A stretch of DNA of 64,000 bases from Trema orientale (Eukaryota > Streptophyta > Magnoliopsida > Rosales > Cannabaceae): the NCBI GenBank assembly GCA_002914845.1, contig JXTC01000014.1, forward strand, positions 1,266,958 through 1,330,957. Reading direction: 5' to 3'. The position numbers and the translations under genes were made by a program. The notes under the pieces are model-generated. The model had not been told where the DNA came from and ran no database searches. It saw only the letters and a program-made list of their open reading frames with translations. Positions within the stretch are counted from its first letter, which is position 1. Every line of letters starts with the position of its first letter. Positions 24,375-34,921 of the stretch are shown here, one piece after another.

Positions 24375-25143
24375 TCATGGTTGGGGGTAATGGAATGGAA
24401 TGGAAACAATTCTATTGTTTGGTTAGAAAATCTAAATAAGAAAAGTCTTTTCATTAGAATGAAATATGATGGAATTGATCTTGGGTGGAACAAGGTGGAA
24501 TGGAATATCATTTAATTAAACTATTTTATTAATAAGTAATAAATAATTAAATAAAATAATAAAATAAAGTAAAATAATTTAATAAAATAATAATTTAATT
24601 AATAAAAAATAATTAATTAAATAATTTAATGAAATAATAAAACAATGATAAATGTAAAATAATTTAATAAAATAATAATTTAATAAATAATTTAGAAAAA
24701 TAATAATAAAATAAAATAATGATGAATGTTAAATAATTTAATTAAAAAAAAACTAATTAAATGATTTAAAAAATAATAAAATAAAATAATGCTAAATGCA
24801 AAATAATTTAATAAATAATTTAATTAATAAAATAATTTAATGCTAAATATAAAATAATTTATTTAATAAAAAATAATTTAATAAGATAAAATAATGCTAA
24901 ATGTAAAATAATTTAATGAAATAATTGAATGCTAAATATAACTTAAAATAATAAAAAAGAAGAGTATTTTTGTCATTATACAGCTTATTCTATGCTTTTT
25001 CATAATTAACCAAACATAAAAATATCTATTTAATTACTGATTCCACCGTTCTAACCAAACAATATAATTACATTATCATTTTTTTTTATTCTATTCTGAT
25101 TACTATTATTATCATCATTCCACCACTTTATCCAAACGGACCC
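24375..25143. repeat. Foldback element with an AT-rich tandem core
   Basis: The left end has GGTTGGGGGTAATGGAATGG and the right end has CATTCCACCAC...CCAAACGGACCC, which is inversely related. The core (24510-24960) is a degenerate array of TAATTTAATAAAATAATA-type units lacking almost all G and C. The pattern fits a non-autonomous DNA transposon whose centre expanded. Confidence 0.5.
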
Positions 25144-26455
25144 TAAGGATTCATAGTTACAGAACCAGAATGCTAAAAAATGAAAGGAAAACGGGAATGA
25201 AAAAGGAGGAACGTGGCATAAGTACATTGAAATAGATTAATCGTATATCTTACGTCACTACAAGTGGCAGTATTTAAACTATATTTCGTCACGTGTTTTC
25301 ATGTTGACAACATTGTCGAAGTCTTCAACGTTGACTGGTTTGACAAAGTTGTAGAAGACAAACAAGAAAGAAATATGGGCGTGCCTCAAGCTAAATAGAT
25401 TTCAGAGGTAGATTTTAATTTTCTGATTTAATTAGGGATTGGTGTACAATGTACCTGGTTTGTGGGCAATAAGATGATACCTTATCATTTTTTATAACCT
25501 TTATCACATCAATAATATCAGTTCTGGTTTCTAATTTGGCACCACCTTAACAAATCCCTCTTGTAATCCATTCCATCGATAGCGGTCCCCCCAACACATT
25601 TCAATATGAGTTGATTTGCAGTAAGTCCAATCAATGCCAAAAGAAACTAATAATTATCATAGGTTGGGTAAGAGGCATTAATATGTTCCACAAAAATTAT
25701 ATGTTAATTTTCTTTTATTGGCCTTTCTATTGACAAGATAAGTTTGATAACTCAAAATGGTTACTTATAACTATTAAAAAAAAAAAAATGCTTCCTCTCA
25801 AATGGAACCCTTTTGATAGTTATGATGAAAAAGAATTTATGCATGAAGAGGAGCAAAACCGAGTGTTCCATTATGGCATACGAAGCAAATGAGAACACTA
25901 AAGTACCTCATAGTTGTCGACCATCCGTGTTAGCATCACAACAACAGGCCACTAATACTGGATCACCATTCCCAAAATTCGTCATAGGTGTGAGGAAGTG
26001 GACCTTGTGTTGCAATAAATAGATAAAAGCTTTCAGAAGAAGCAGCATACAATGTCATTTGGGAAACATGGTTCAGTACACTAAATACAAATATACTACT
26101 TTCAAGGTCAAAAGTAACAAATATAAGGGATTTGACCCTGAGCCAAAATAATTTTTTTTATGAATACTTTTCAGGACAGACTCTTTTTAGGAATACTCAT
26201 AATAATTATAAACTTTTAGGACAGTTAGTCATAATTCAAATAAGTGTAAAATGTTGTTATTTTTAGAGTATGACTACAGAGAATAATTCGTAGCTAACAC
26301 CACCTAATGTATCTGTTTGTTATTGGTAGATTATAATTAATAGATTAAGTCTCACAAGGGTCATTCATGGTCCATATGATATATAATTATAATCATGTGG
26401 TGTTGGACATAACACTACTCTAATATCTATGAGTAGTATTCTGAAAGAATAATAT
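25144..26455. other. Intergenic
   Basis: No convincing gene. A short open frame at 25795-25885 reads Asp/Glu-rich but is followed by stops and is not recognised. Around 26290-26400 there are partly mirrored words (AACACCACC, GTGGTGTT) suggesting a decayed foldback. Confidence 0.35.
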
Positions 26456-26461
26456 TATGGG

Positions 26462-26625
26462 GCACCATATGATGCCCAGCACTACATAAGATGACACTTT
26501 TTTACTAAATGATTATAATTACATGTCAGATGGGTCTTATGTGGAACCCAGTTTATTAATTATAATCATCCAGTAACAAATTGTCACCTTATATGGTGCT
26601 GGGCATCACTGATGCTACATAGCAT
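26462..26625. mobile_element. Foldback MITE-like hairpin
   Basis: The left arm CACCATATGATGCCCAGCAC...GATGACA...GATTATAATT is complementary to the right arm AATTATAATCATC...TTGTCACC...GTGCTGGGCATCA. The two ~60-bp arms flank a ~45-bp loop. No ORF; the target duplication was not established. Confidence 0.6.
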
Positions 26626-26699
26626 TGTTCGTACTAAAAAGTGGTCCTAAAACGTTATTTAAAACCTTGTTTCCCAAATGCAAAGCATGTAAAAGAATC

Positions 26700-27239
26700 T
26701 ACTGCAATGAAGCTTGCATCAGTGTATCCTCTTGAAGAAGGTCTATAGTCCTTCCAAGATTTAAGCGCAACTCTAGTTCCATCAACTGATGCTCAATGCA
26801 ATAGTGCTATTGAAATTAAAAATACAAGAAATATTAGTAAAAATGAAAGCTAAAGATTAGAACTGATGATACATACATGGCAAGACATCAGTATATTGCT
26901 CAACTTGACACCATCAAGTGCAATACTACCATTCCTCTTCGTCTCCAATAGCATTATCCTACTAGTCTAAAAATCGATCAAACAAGAACATTAACTCAGT
27001 ATCTAATTGACTTCACATTTTCACAGACAGCTCCATTTTCATAACAATGGCTCGAAACCCTAGACCTCGAGATGAGAGAACTCTTGGTTAAGCTGGTATG
27101 GCTTTCGGAGCTTCTTCTTCAAGCAATCGAGAGCTTCAGAGCAGCGCTTGAACTGAGCTGGTGTCAATGCCAGCCTCGACGGATGGTCTGACGAGAAGTT
27201 TAGAGAGGCCAAAGGTTTTAAGGCGGTGGTGGCAGCCAT
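26700..27239 (-). pseudogene. N-terminal fragment of a PTP1-like protein tyrosine phosphatase
   Basis: Three exon-like blocks on the minus strand match the N-terminus of plant PTP1, a cytosolic tyrosine phosphatase. Block 1, 27239-27066, starts at an ATG and runs 58 codons (LTPAQFKRCSEALDCL, QEFSHLE), ending at a donor GAG|GT. Block 2 follows the acceptor TTTTTAG (near 26969) with an NG-type SIALDGVKLS segment, then continues in another frame as YTDVLP, showing a small frameshift deletion. Block 3, about 26785-26703, encodes DGTRVALKSWKDYRPSSRGY and TDASFIA. The catalytic domain with the HCSAG(I)GRTG loop is absent, so no phosphatase can be made. Exon boundaries look conserved, so this is a genomic duplicate rather than a processed copy. 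Confidence 0.75.
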
Positions 27240-30200
27240 GGCTGTGGCTAATGTCCAGTGAGTGCGAGGGGGTATGGGAACAACACCTCCCAGAATGGAG
27301 GAGGGAATGCCACCTTTATATATTAATGTTAAGACTTGAGACCACTTTCCTTTTCACTATTTTGTATTACTTGACATTTCGACCCCTATATGCATCAAAA
27401 TGTGAGAAAAAGAAATGACTTGTAAAGGGAGCTTAGAAATGTTTCAAATTTCAACCCTTGATTTAGTTAAATAATAAATTAAATATTACTATTGATTTTT
27501 CATATTTTGAAAATTTATATACAAACTCTGTTATCAAAGATAAGGGTGAACAGATTTCAACTTAATCACTTAAACTGTCTAAACCAAACTAAATCAATTT
27601 ATCCAATGTGATGTGATTATTTTGTTCTGTGATATGTTTTGGGGTTGAACTTTTCTCTATCGTCGCATTATAGTTTAGAATACGGAATAAGATTTCTATA
27701 TTCATAATTAACTGCATCTTATCAAAATGTATATATTAATTTTATAAATATTCTTATAAATAAATTTATATCTATATACAAGTAAATATAACTTAGAAAC
27801 TAAAGTCAAATATATTTAAACATTTTTGTTTTCATGTTGTTTGCAAGGATTTTTTAAATATTTAAATTTTAGACATTTGTATTTTAATTATTTCAACTAG
27901 GTTGTGTCCTATTAAGATCTTACTAGTATAAATATAAGTGTATGACTTTCTTAAAAATTTTAAATGTTGTCTTTATTTTTATTTTTATTTTTTTTGTAGT
28001 TATGACATTTTGATGATTATTTTCTCAATTTAGCCCAAATTTGTTAATACCCATATCTTGAGCCTAAACCATATAAACTACATCGCATTAAATCGCATAA
28101 TGTGGTATGATTTGATGCGGTTAATATGTTTCTTTTAACCGTAGTGATTAAAGATTTTCTTTTATTGTACTTTATGATTTGGTTAAGAATTTTCGTCGCT
28201 CAACCCACATCGTATTCACCCCTAATCAAAGGTTTTTATAAAAGATATTTGTGTCAATATATTGAAGTAAATTATCCTCACTCATGTAATTGTATAGCTA
28301 ACTCTTATGAAGATTCATAAAAAAAGAACTCCATAATAGCAATTTGTAAAATCAATGTTGACGTTATAATCTAAAAACTAATAGATGTCTTTTTTTTTTA
28401 AGCACGATCATCAATACGGTAAAGTCTAAAGAATTGCTCAAAAGAGAAGACAAAATAAAGTAAACTTGAAGGGTTTTGCACTTTTTATGCAAAGATGATA
28501 GTTATAACTCTTTAATATATAGTTATCATTAAATTTGGTTCAACTTAAATTTTGAGGTGAGTGTTGGGTGCGATTATATTCCCACATTGACAAAAAATAT
28601 GATTGAGAATGAATTTATAAGGGATTGTGCTATTTTTTTTTTTCAATATACTAACTTTTTGTTATAAAATCTCAACCCCTTATGAGAAATATATGGGATA
28701 GTTTGGTATTGCTATATTGTAGGCCTACTGTAGCTGTACGAGTGCTTTAAACGTTATTATGATATTTAAAAACAACATCTAATGTTTGGTAAAATGATAT
28801 TTTAGATAACTTATATTATGATAGCAGAATCAACTTTAAAAAGCAACATTTACACTGTTTCTCAAATTTTACTTAATATATCAATCACACAGTAATTTTT
28901 AAAATTTGCTTACCAAAAACAGTAACTTACCAAATGCTTTTCTATCTTTTTTTTTTTTTTTTTCTCTAACCACTTTTAAAAACTAAAAGTTAAAACTAGA
29001 AACAATCCCAAACGAGGCTAGCACATGGTGTGTTGAGTGAGTAGCCCAATTGAGGGCACCCATCTAATTTCGCAAGTTAATAATTTTTATAAGGCTATTA
29101 ATTTTTTAGGAACTACAAAAAAATATTCTGAAATTTGAGCGTTCTGCAATTTAAACCTTGAAGTTTGGATTACACAAAATAATACCTTAAACTTAAGAAA
29201 TTCTAAAAATTAATACCATGGACTGACTTTTTGACCAATTTTGGTAACGAAAAAAATAATAATATCTTCCATTAGAACTATATTAGTCCTTATTATTTTC
29301 CTTAATTTTGAAAAAATTATTATCTTGTATCTCAACACTAGAAAATTATTTCTATACCTCATTATAGAATTTTCCCAATTATTTTACTACTCGAGTGTGA
29401 AATTACTTTTAATATCTCACCAATTTGAAAGACAGTAAAGATTGTTTAGTTCGAAGATTTAAAATTCATTTTGTAATCTCTTACATGATTTTCATAGCAT
29501 TCTTCCTACAGATAATCATCTTTCCCTAAATTCACTCATTAATTCTGTTATTTATCTCATTTCTTCATTTTCTCCCTCATCATCGTACCAAACACACTCA
29601 TAGGACTTGATGAGGAATACTATTAAACAAATATTACTCATTTAGTAATTTATTTTGGGAGAATGGAGATCTTGGTAATATGGGTAAAGATTAGGATACT
29701 AGAAACTTATACTAGTAATGTGATATCATTTTTAGCTATATAAATTTAACTAACGTGGTCTCAGTCTAAAATAAAGAGTAGTTAAAATACATGTCATATC
29801 ATGTTGTGTAAGTGTTTGATACCAAAATTTTGATGTCGCTATTATTACTCAATATTTATGTTTGTAATATTTTGGTTGGTATTAAAGTAAGTTCATTTTT
29901 AACTTTTTAAATTATAGTAAAGAAATTCCGAATGTCATTTTTTTTTTTCAATATAGAAAGAAATTCAACTAGTCATTCAGAGATTGCAATGTAAAATGAG
30001 TTATAATAAAGAATCCAAAACAGTCATGTCATCGTAAAAATCCAAACTAGATTCCAAAAATGGTACTTTACTATTAATTGGTTTGGGCTTTTGAGCCATT
30101 CATATATAGCCTTGTGAAGTGTGAACTAAACATCTTTCGACACAGGTGGAAAAGTGGCTGATACTCAAAAAGAAAAGCACTAAACTGTAGACAGGTTCCG

Positions 30201-30398
30201 AATTGACTTGTTCGTTTGTGCTTTGTCTAATAAACCCCGATACCCGTACACGTGGCATAAGGGTATGGCTTTTACTTTATTTTTCTGTTTCTGAAAATGA
30301 AATTTGCATAAAGTTGAACTGGGGCATCACGTTAGAGTAACTGTGCCTCCTTTTGAGTTTTGTAGGGGGGAACAACTAATACTTTTTTTATTTTATAA
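27240..30398. other. Long intergenic stretch, AT-rich, transposon relics only
   Basis: No gene is seen. About 28690-29015 has hAT-like ends (GATAGTTTGGTATTGC ... CAATCCCAAACGAGGC) without a clear duplication. About 29095-29220 carries AAATTTGAGCG, CCTTGAAGTTTGG and similar phrases, like ends of Mutator-type elements. Around 28565 the words GTTGGGTGCG and TCCCACATTGAC look like an LTR remnant. Confidence 0.35.
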
Positions 30399-30407
30399 AT
30401 AGAATGA

Positions 30408-31838
30408 AGACATGTCTACAATAGGGCTATCCAATTTAGCCCTATGTAAGGGATATTTTTTTTTACTGTAAAATGAGAATAAAAAGTGACTAAAATAGTG
30501 AGTACATGATAATTTTTATATGAGCGTGTCTACAGTAGGGGCGCCCCTACGTAGGGCCATGTCTATTTATCGTTGGATAGGAATCTGTATATAAATAGAT
30601 TCTCCACAGATTCCCATTATTCCCCACAGATTCCCATCCAACGATAATTAAGGCATGACCCTACGTAGAGACGCCCCTACCGTAGCCATTCCCTTTTTAT
30701 ATATCACTATATATGGAATAAAAACTCAAAAAGAAAAACTCTCTCCTCTTATCTCTCTCCTTTCTTGATTTTTATTCTGCAATTCATCATTCTCTCTTTT
30801 TGGCTCAATGGTCCTAGGGTCTGTTTGACATGACTGCTAAAGATCTTTTAGGACTCAAAAGTTATTTTTGGGAGTGTTTAGATAAATTATCATAAGATCT
30901 TTTTTTTTTTCTTTAATTAGAAGACCTTTTTAATGAAGATGGACCCACTAACTTTTCAAAGAAGATCTTTTTGAGCTTTTACTTCAGGAAGAAAAAGTTA
31001 TCCAAAACGGGCCTTTAAACTTCTTCCTCCCATAACACAACACAACTTCATCTTCAACCATGATTGATAACTTTTACTTTTTCTTTTTATTTTCAATTTG
31101 GAAAAACAAAGATTTGACTAATAAAGATGTACTAGTAAGAATAAAAGTAACTATCGAATTGTTTATCTAATACGCAAATATGGAAGATTGAGTGTTGTCA
31201 TGATCATCAACTTTGGGATTTTTGTTTCTCTGTCTACCATTAAGTTTGTTGGGATCGAGGTCATATTAGATTAGCTACTGAAGCATGGTTGATTTGGGAT
31301 TTTTTAGTATAATGGAAAATCAAGGTTGATTACAAAGGAGAAAGTTGGAGAAGACAAAAATAGATTCAAGCAAACCAATCAACTAATTTAAAGTAAATAC
31401 ATTTTAAATTACTTCAAAAGAAATATTTTAGTGGAAAGAGGGACCGACAATAAATTTTTATGGCTGAATTGTTAGAATTGATCAATTCTCATATATCAAT
31501 CTACGTTTAGATAAATACTTTTATTGTTTTCTTTTTCTTTTTTTAAATAAAGATAGGAGACATGGTTGTTTTTGAGGTAAAAATAACGGGAGCTCATAGA
31601 AAGAAATGAAATATTGATGGTTATTGGTAAAGGTAATTGTCATGAATTTTACAATTATCGGGTACTAGGTAGCAGGGAGAGGAAGGAAAGAAGGTATGAT
31701 TTGTTTCTTTGAGTTTTATTCCTGTATAACCAATATTTTTGTAACTTGATCTTTGAAACACAGTTTATTTCAATCAGACGACCCAGATAAAAGAGCCCTA
31801 TATAGGGTCAAAAAGCGAGACCTTCTATAGACGTGCCC
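30408..31838. mobile_element. Mutator-like non-autonomous element (1.43 kb) carrying a nested MITE
   Basis: A perfect 9-bp target duplication, ATAGAATGA, flanks it (30399-30407 and 31839-31847). The ends are inverted relatives: AGACATGTCTACAATAGGG on the left and the complement of CTTCTATAGACGTGCCC on the right. No transposase frame is seen. A smaller element with its own 9-bp duplication sits inside at 30522-30693. A further foldback-like stretch (30830-31020, GTCTGTTTGACATG ... TCCAAAACGGGCC) also lies inside. Confidence 0.75.
30522..30693. mobile_element. Mutator-type MITE, family A copy 1 (172 bp)
   Basis: Flanked by the perfect 9-bp duplication TTTTTATAT (30513-30521 and 30694-30702). 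The arms GAGCGTGTCTACAGTAGGGG and the complement of CCCCTACCGTAGCCATTCCC form long inverted repeats reaching ATCGTTGGAT near the centre. It is very similar to 46358-46532, including the centre TATATAAATAGATTCTCCAC. Confidence 0.88.
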
Positions 31839-31847
31839 ATAGAATGA

Positions 31848-33194
31848 ATAATGCCTTTTGTCAAGTTAAAATATTTTATGATTGTCCCCTCAAAAAAAAT
31901 TACGATTGACTAATGTTATGTTTGGTAGGAGGGAAACGGGTAAGAAGGAAAAGTGGAGAGAAAATGAAAAAATTTGTTATTTGGTAAGAGAAAAAATGAG
32001 AGAGAAAGAGAAAAATGAGTGAAGAAATTTGAGGTGGAGCCCACCTTTTATTTCTCCACCCAAATGGAGAGAAAATGGGAAGGAAAGAAAATTTGTTAAT
32101 ACATGAGTAAGTAAAATTATTAAACTACCCTTATACACTTAACTTTTAATAATAATAACATGGGGGTAAAATAGTCATTTTGAATTACACTAGTTTTCTT
32201 TTCCTCCCACATATTAAACAACTATAGAAAAAATATTGATGTGAGCGTTTTTCAATTCTAACACAGATATCTCATTATTCTTACATATGCGCTCTACCAT
32301 GAATGTTGTATGGCTGAACAAATTTTTTTATTTTTGTGTATATTGAACATCTTCTAAATTTTAATTAAAGTAGCTATTAAGTATAATTACTTAAATTATT
32401 TGAATTTGAGTTTTTTTAAAGTAATAAATCTATCATTATAATTTTATCTTTACAATAATAAATTGAATTAGAAAATAAAATTCTTCTAATAGATAAGCTA
32501 ATTCTCCAATCCTAAGATTATCCTTGCCAAACCAAATGTAACAGTTGACTATGACACCAGGATAAAAGGAAAAAAAATAAAAAACAAAAATATATCTAAC
32601 AGTAATAAATACTGTCAATGCATCTAACTCGAAGAACTGGAGATTTATAGTTAACATCCTTAACCTATATGAGAACCCAAATATAAACCCTTCAAGTTCA
32701 AACTCTTCATGCTCAAAACTTTCATACTCATACCTTCATATTTCATAAAGCGGTCAGAGGTATCATAGTTGAATCACTTGAAGGAGTGTCAAATATCTAT
32801 TTGCCTATTCTGCCAAAGAGAGAGATCTACAAGGCTCCCTCCTTCGGTCTTCTCATTAGCAATCTGATTGAGAAAAATAATATAGAGAAATATATTCCAT
32901 TAGGAGGAGATAATAAACTCCCAATTAGGGGAGACGAAAAACTCCACAAATAGGGAGATAATGCCATTATTCTTAATGAAAGCAGACGATAGATTAACCA
33001 TTATTCTCGTTCGTCATCAATGTTTCCTCATGGAGAATGAGGAAGTATACATGGGATTGTAATTTATATTAGTATTATTGCTAATGACAAAGAATGACTA
33101 GCTAGATATTATATCATACTATTTGAAGAAACAGGTACTTAAAAACTTGAAAATGCAAAAAATCAAAGACTAAGAAAAATCAATAACAGAATGT
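31848..33194. other. Intergenic, AT-rich
   Basis: No gene is seen. About 31915-32225 has TTTGGTAGGAGGGAAA on the left and TTTTCCTCCCACATATTAAAC on the right, mirrored with an AG-rich/CT-poor core. This suggests another non-autonomous DNA element. The remainder is unremarkable. Confidence 0.35.
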
Positions 33195-33526
33195 GTAAAG
33201 AATTCCTATAATTGAATTAAAAATTTCCATGTGCAATTATTTATGGTATTAAAGTCATCATATGAAAGCAATCAAGGAAAAATATAGAGAAGAAACGCTC
33301 TGTTGCAGTTGTGGCCATTTTTTCTTTAACGGTTCCACGTCCGTTTATAAGTGGTTTTAGTCGTTCACTAGTTTTTATGTTCTCCTTTGTGGTCTCTCTG
33401 TTTTACCCAACCTCTTTACTGCCATCTTTTTACTGTATTTTCTTCTATAGTTATCGCTTCCTATTTCGTTTTCATTAACTATTCCATTTTATCCTTTTCT
33501 TCGTGTGTCATTTTCTCAACCTTATC

Positions 33527-34921
33527 ATGTCTACTACTATGTTTGACTCTCTGGACTCCCTCTCTCTGACTGATGCAAAATGTCAAATTAAAGTAATCTC
33601 TGAGTCTGACTTGTCCAATCCAGATAATTGTCTTTCTTTCACTTTAGTGGGCCGAGATTTTACCGAGCGTAGAATTGATTTCAAGAATCTCAAAGATGCT
33701 CTTGACTCTCTCTGGCGGTGTCGTCGTCCATTTGATATTCGAGAAATTGGAGATAATATGTTTTTGTTCCGATTTGGGTCAGAATTTGATAAAAGGCATA
33801 TCTTGTTAGGCGAACCTTGGGTTTTTAATCGTCAGGTTCTCGTTCTTGGAGAATCTGATGGTCGAACTACTGTTCAGCCTAAGGATCTTATTTGGATGCC
33901 TTTTTGGGTTCAAATCTATAATCTACCCTTTTTGAGTATGAATTCTGACGTTGGGACCCTTATTGGGCGTTCTCTGGGTCGATTTATAGAGGTTAATAAT
34001 GAAACAGTGCATGGAGGTTGGGGGAAGTTTCTTCGCATTTGCATGGTCCTGGATGTTACTAAGCCTCTTCAACGAGGGATGCTTATCAAATTACCAAAGG
34101 TTCAGGAAAATGTTTGGATTGATTTCAAGTATGAACGCTTACCAGACCTTTGTTTTTATTGTGGTCATTTTGGCCATACTCAAAGTTCATGTGATGATTT
34201 ACTGGCAGTTGAAGAATTGGGTCTGAAACCAACTTTCAATTATGGGTTTTGGTTGAAAGCTGCAGATTTTCAGTCATATAGCTATCGGAATCGTTTTCGT
34301 CCATCGGAGCTTTCTCAAGGCGTTTGGCCTTTTGTCACCCGTTTAGCTAGGCACTCTATTTCTTCTAATGTTTGTGCTATTCCAACCTCGTCTCCGTTAG
34401 TGTCTCTGGCCTCGACCTCGTCAGCGTCTTTGGCGGCAACTGCCGTACAGCATTCTGATGCAGGTGTTACTGATACGAATGAGAAAGTGAAAATTCTTCA
34501 AGAGGCAGTTTCTCCCACTCTGCCTACTTTTCCGATTCCTTCGGAAACTGCTTTTAGTGGGAATCAATCTCTCGTTCATGGCAGTTCCTCTGTAGTCACA
34601 TGCTCTCCTAATAAAAAGTCTGGGTCAAAGTCCAACATTAGTAAGGCCTGTTTGTCTACTTCTAATTTGGGCTCACCGAAGAAGGACCCCAGTGTTGTGG
34701 TTTCCTTTAATGTTTCTACTGGGCCTTCTCTCTATGTTTGCCCTGGCCGTCGTGCAAAAGAGGCCAAACAAAACAAAGAGACTATCTATTATAAATGCCA
34801 ATTCCAGGATATCAGTGGGGAGACTCGTAAAGTGGTGAAACGGACGAAGATTACTAAAGTTCTTGATAGGTCGTCGACCAAAGTGGCGGGTGCTGGTTCT
34901 CAGCCCCATCACGAGCCATGA
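33527..34921 (+). CDS. LINE ORF1, nucleic-acid-binding gag-like protein
   Basis: The open frame runs from ATG 33527 (MSTTMFDSL; an upstream in-frame ATG at 33503 is possible) to TGA 34919-34921, 464 residues, without breaks. The N-terminal part is the DUF4283-type domain of plant LINEs (SLWRCRRPFDIREIGDNMFL, GEPWVFNRQVL). It is followed by a zinc knuckle of CX2CX4HX4C form (CFYCGHFGHTQSSC) and a Ser/Pro-rich tail. In L1 elements ORF1 packages the RNA. The stop overlaps the ORF2 start as ATGA (34918-34921), suggesting coupled translation in the living ancestor. Confidence 0.85.
   Translation: MSTTMFDSLDSLSLTDAKCQIKVISESDLSNPDNCLSFTLVGRDFTERRIDFKNLKDALDSLWRCRRPFDIREIGDNMFLFRFGSEFDKRHILLGEPWVFNRQVLVLGESDGRTTVQPKDLIWMPFWVQIYNLPFLSMNSDVGTLIGRSLGRFIEVNNETVHGGWGKFLRICMVLDVTKPLQRGMLIKLPKVQENVWIDFKYERLPDLCFYCGHFGHTQSSCDDLLAVEELGLKPTFNYGFWLKAADFQSYSYRNRFRPSELSQGVWPFVTRLARHSISSNVCAIPTSSPLVSLASTSSASLAATAVQHSDAGVTDTNEKVKILQEAVSPTLPTFPIPSETAFSGNQSLVHGSSSVVTCSPNKKSGSKSNISKACLSTSNLGSPKKDPSVVVSFNVSTGPSLYVCPGRRAKEAKQNKETIYYKCQFQDISGETRKVVKRTKITKVLDRSSTKVAGAGSQPHHEP

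Noticed and set aside
25795..26022. Short frames with Asp/Glu-rich or mixed sequence
   Set aside because: No recognised domain, no splice context, and neighbouring stops.
28560..28590. TCCCACATTG resembling the plant snRNA upstream element
   Set aside because: Not the full RTCCCACATCG consensus and no TATA box or snRNA follows at the right spacing; an LTR remnant is more likely.
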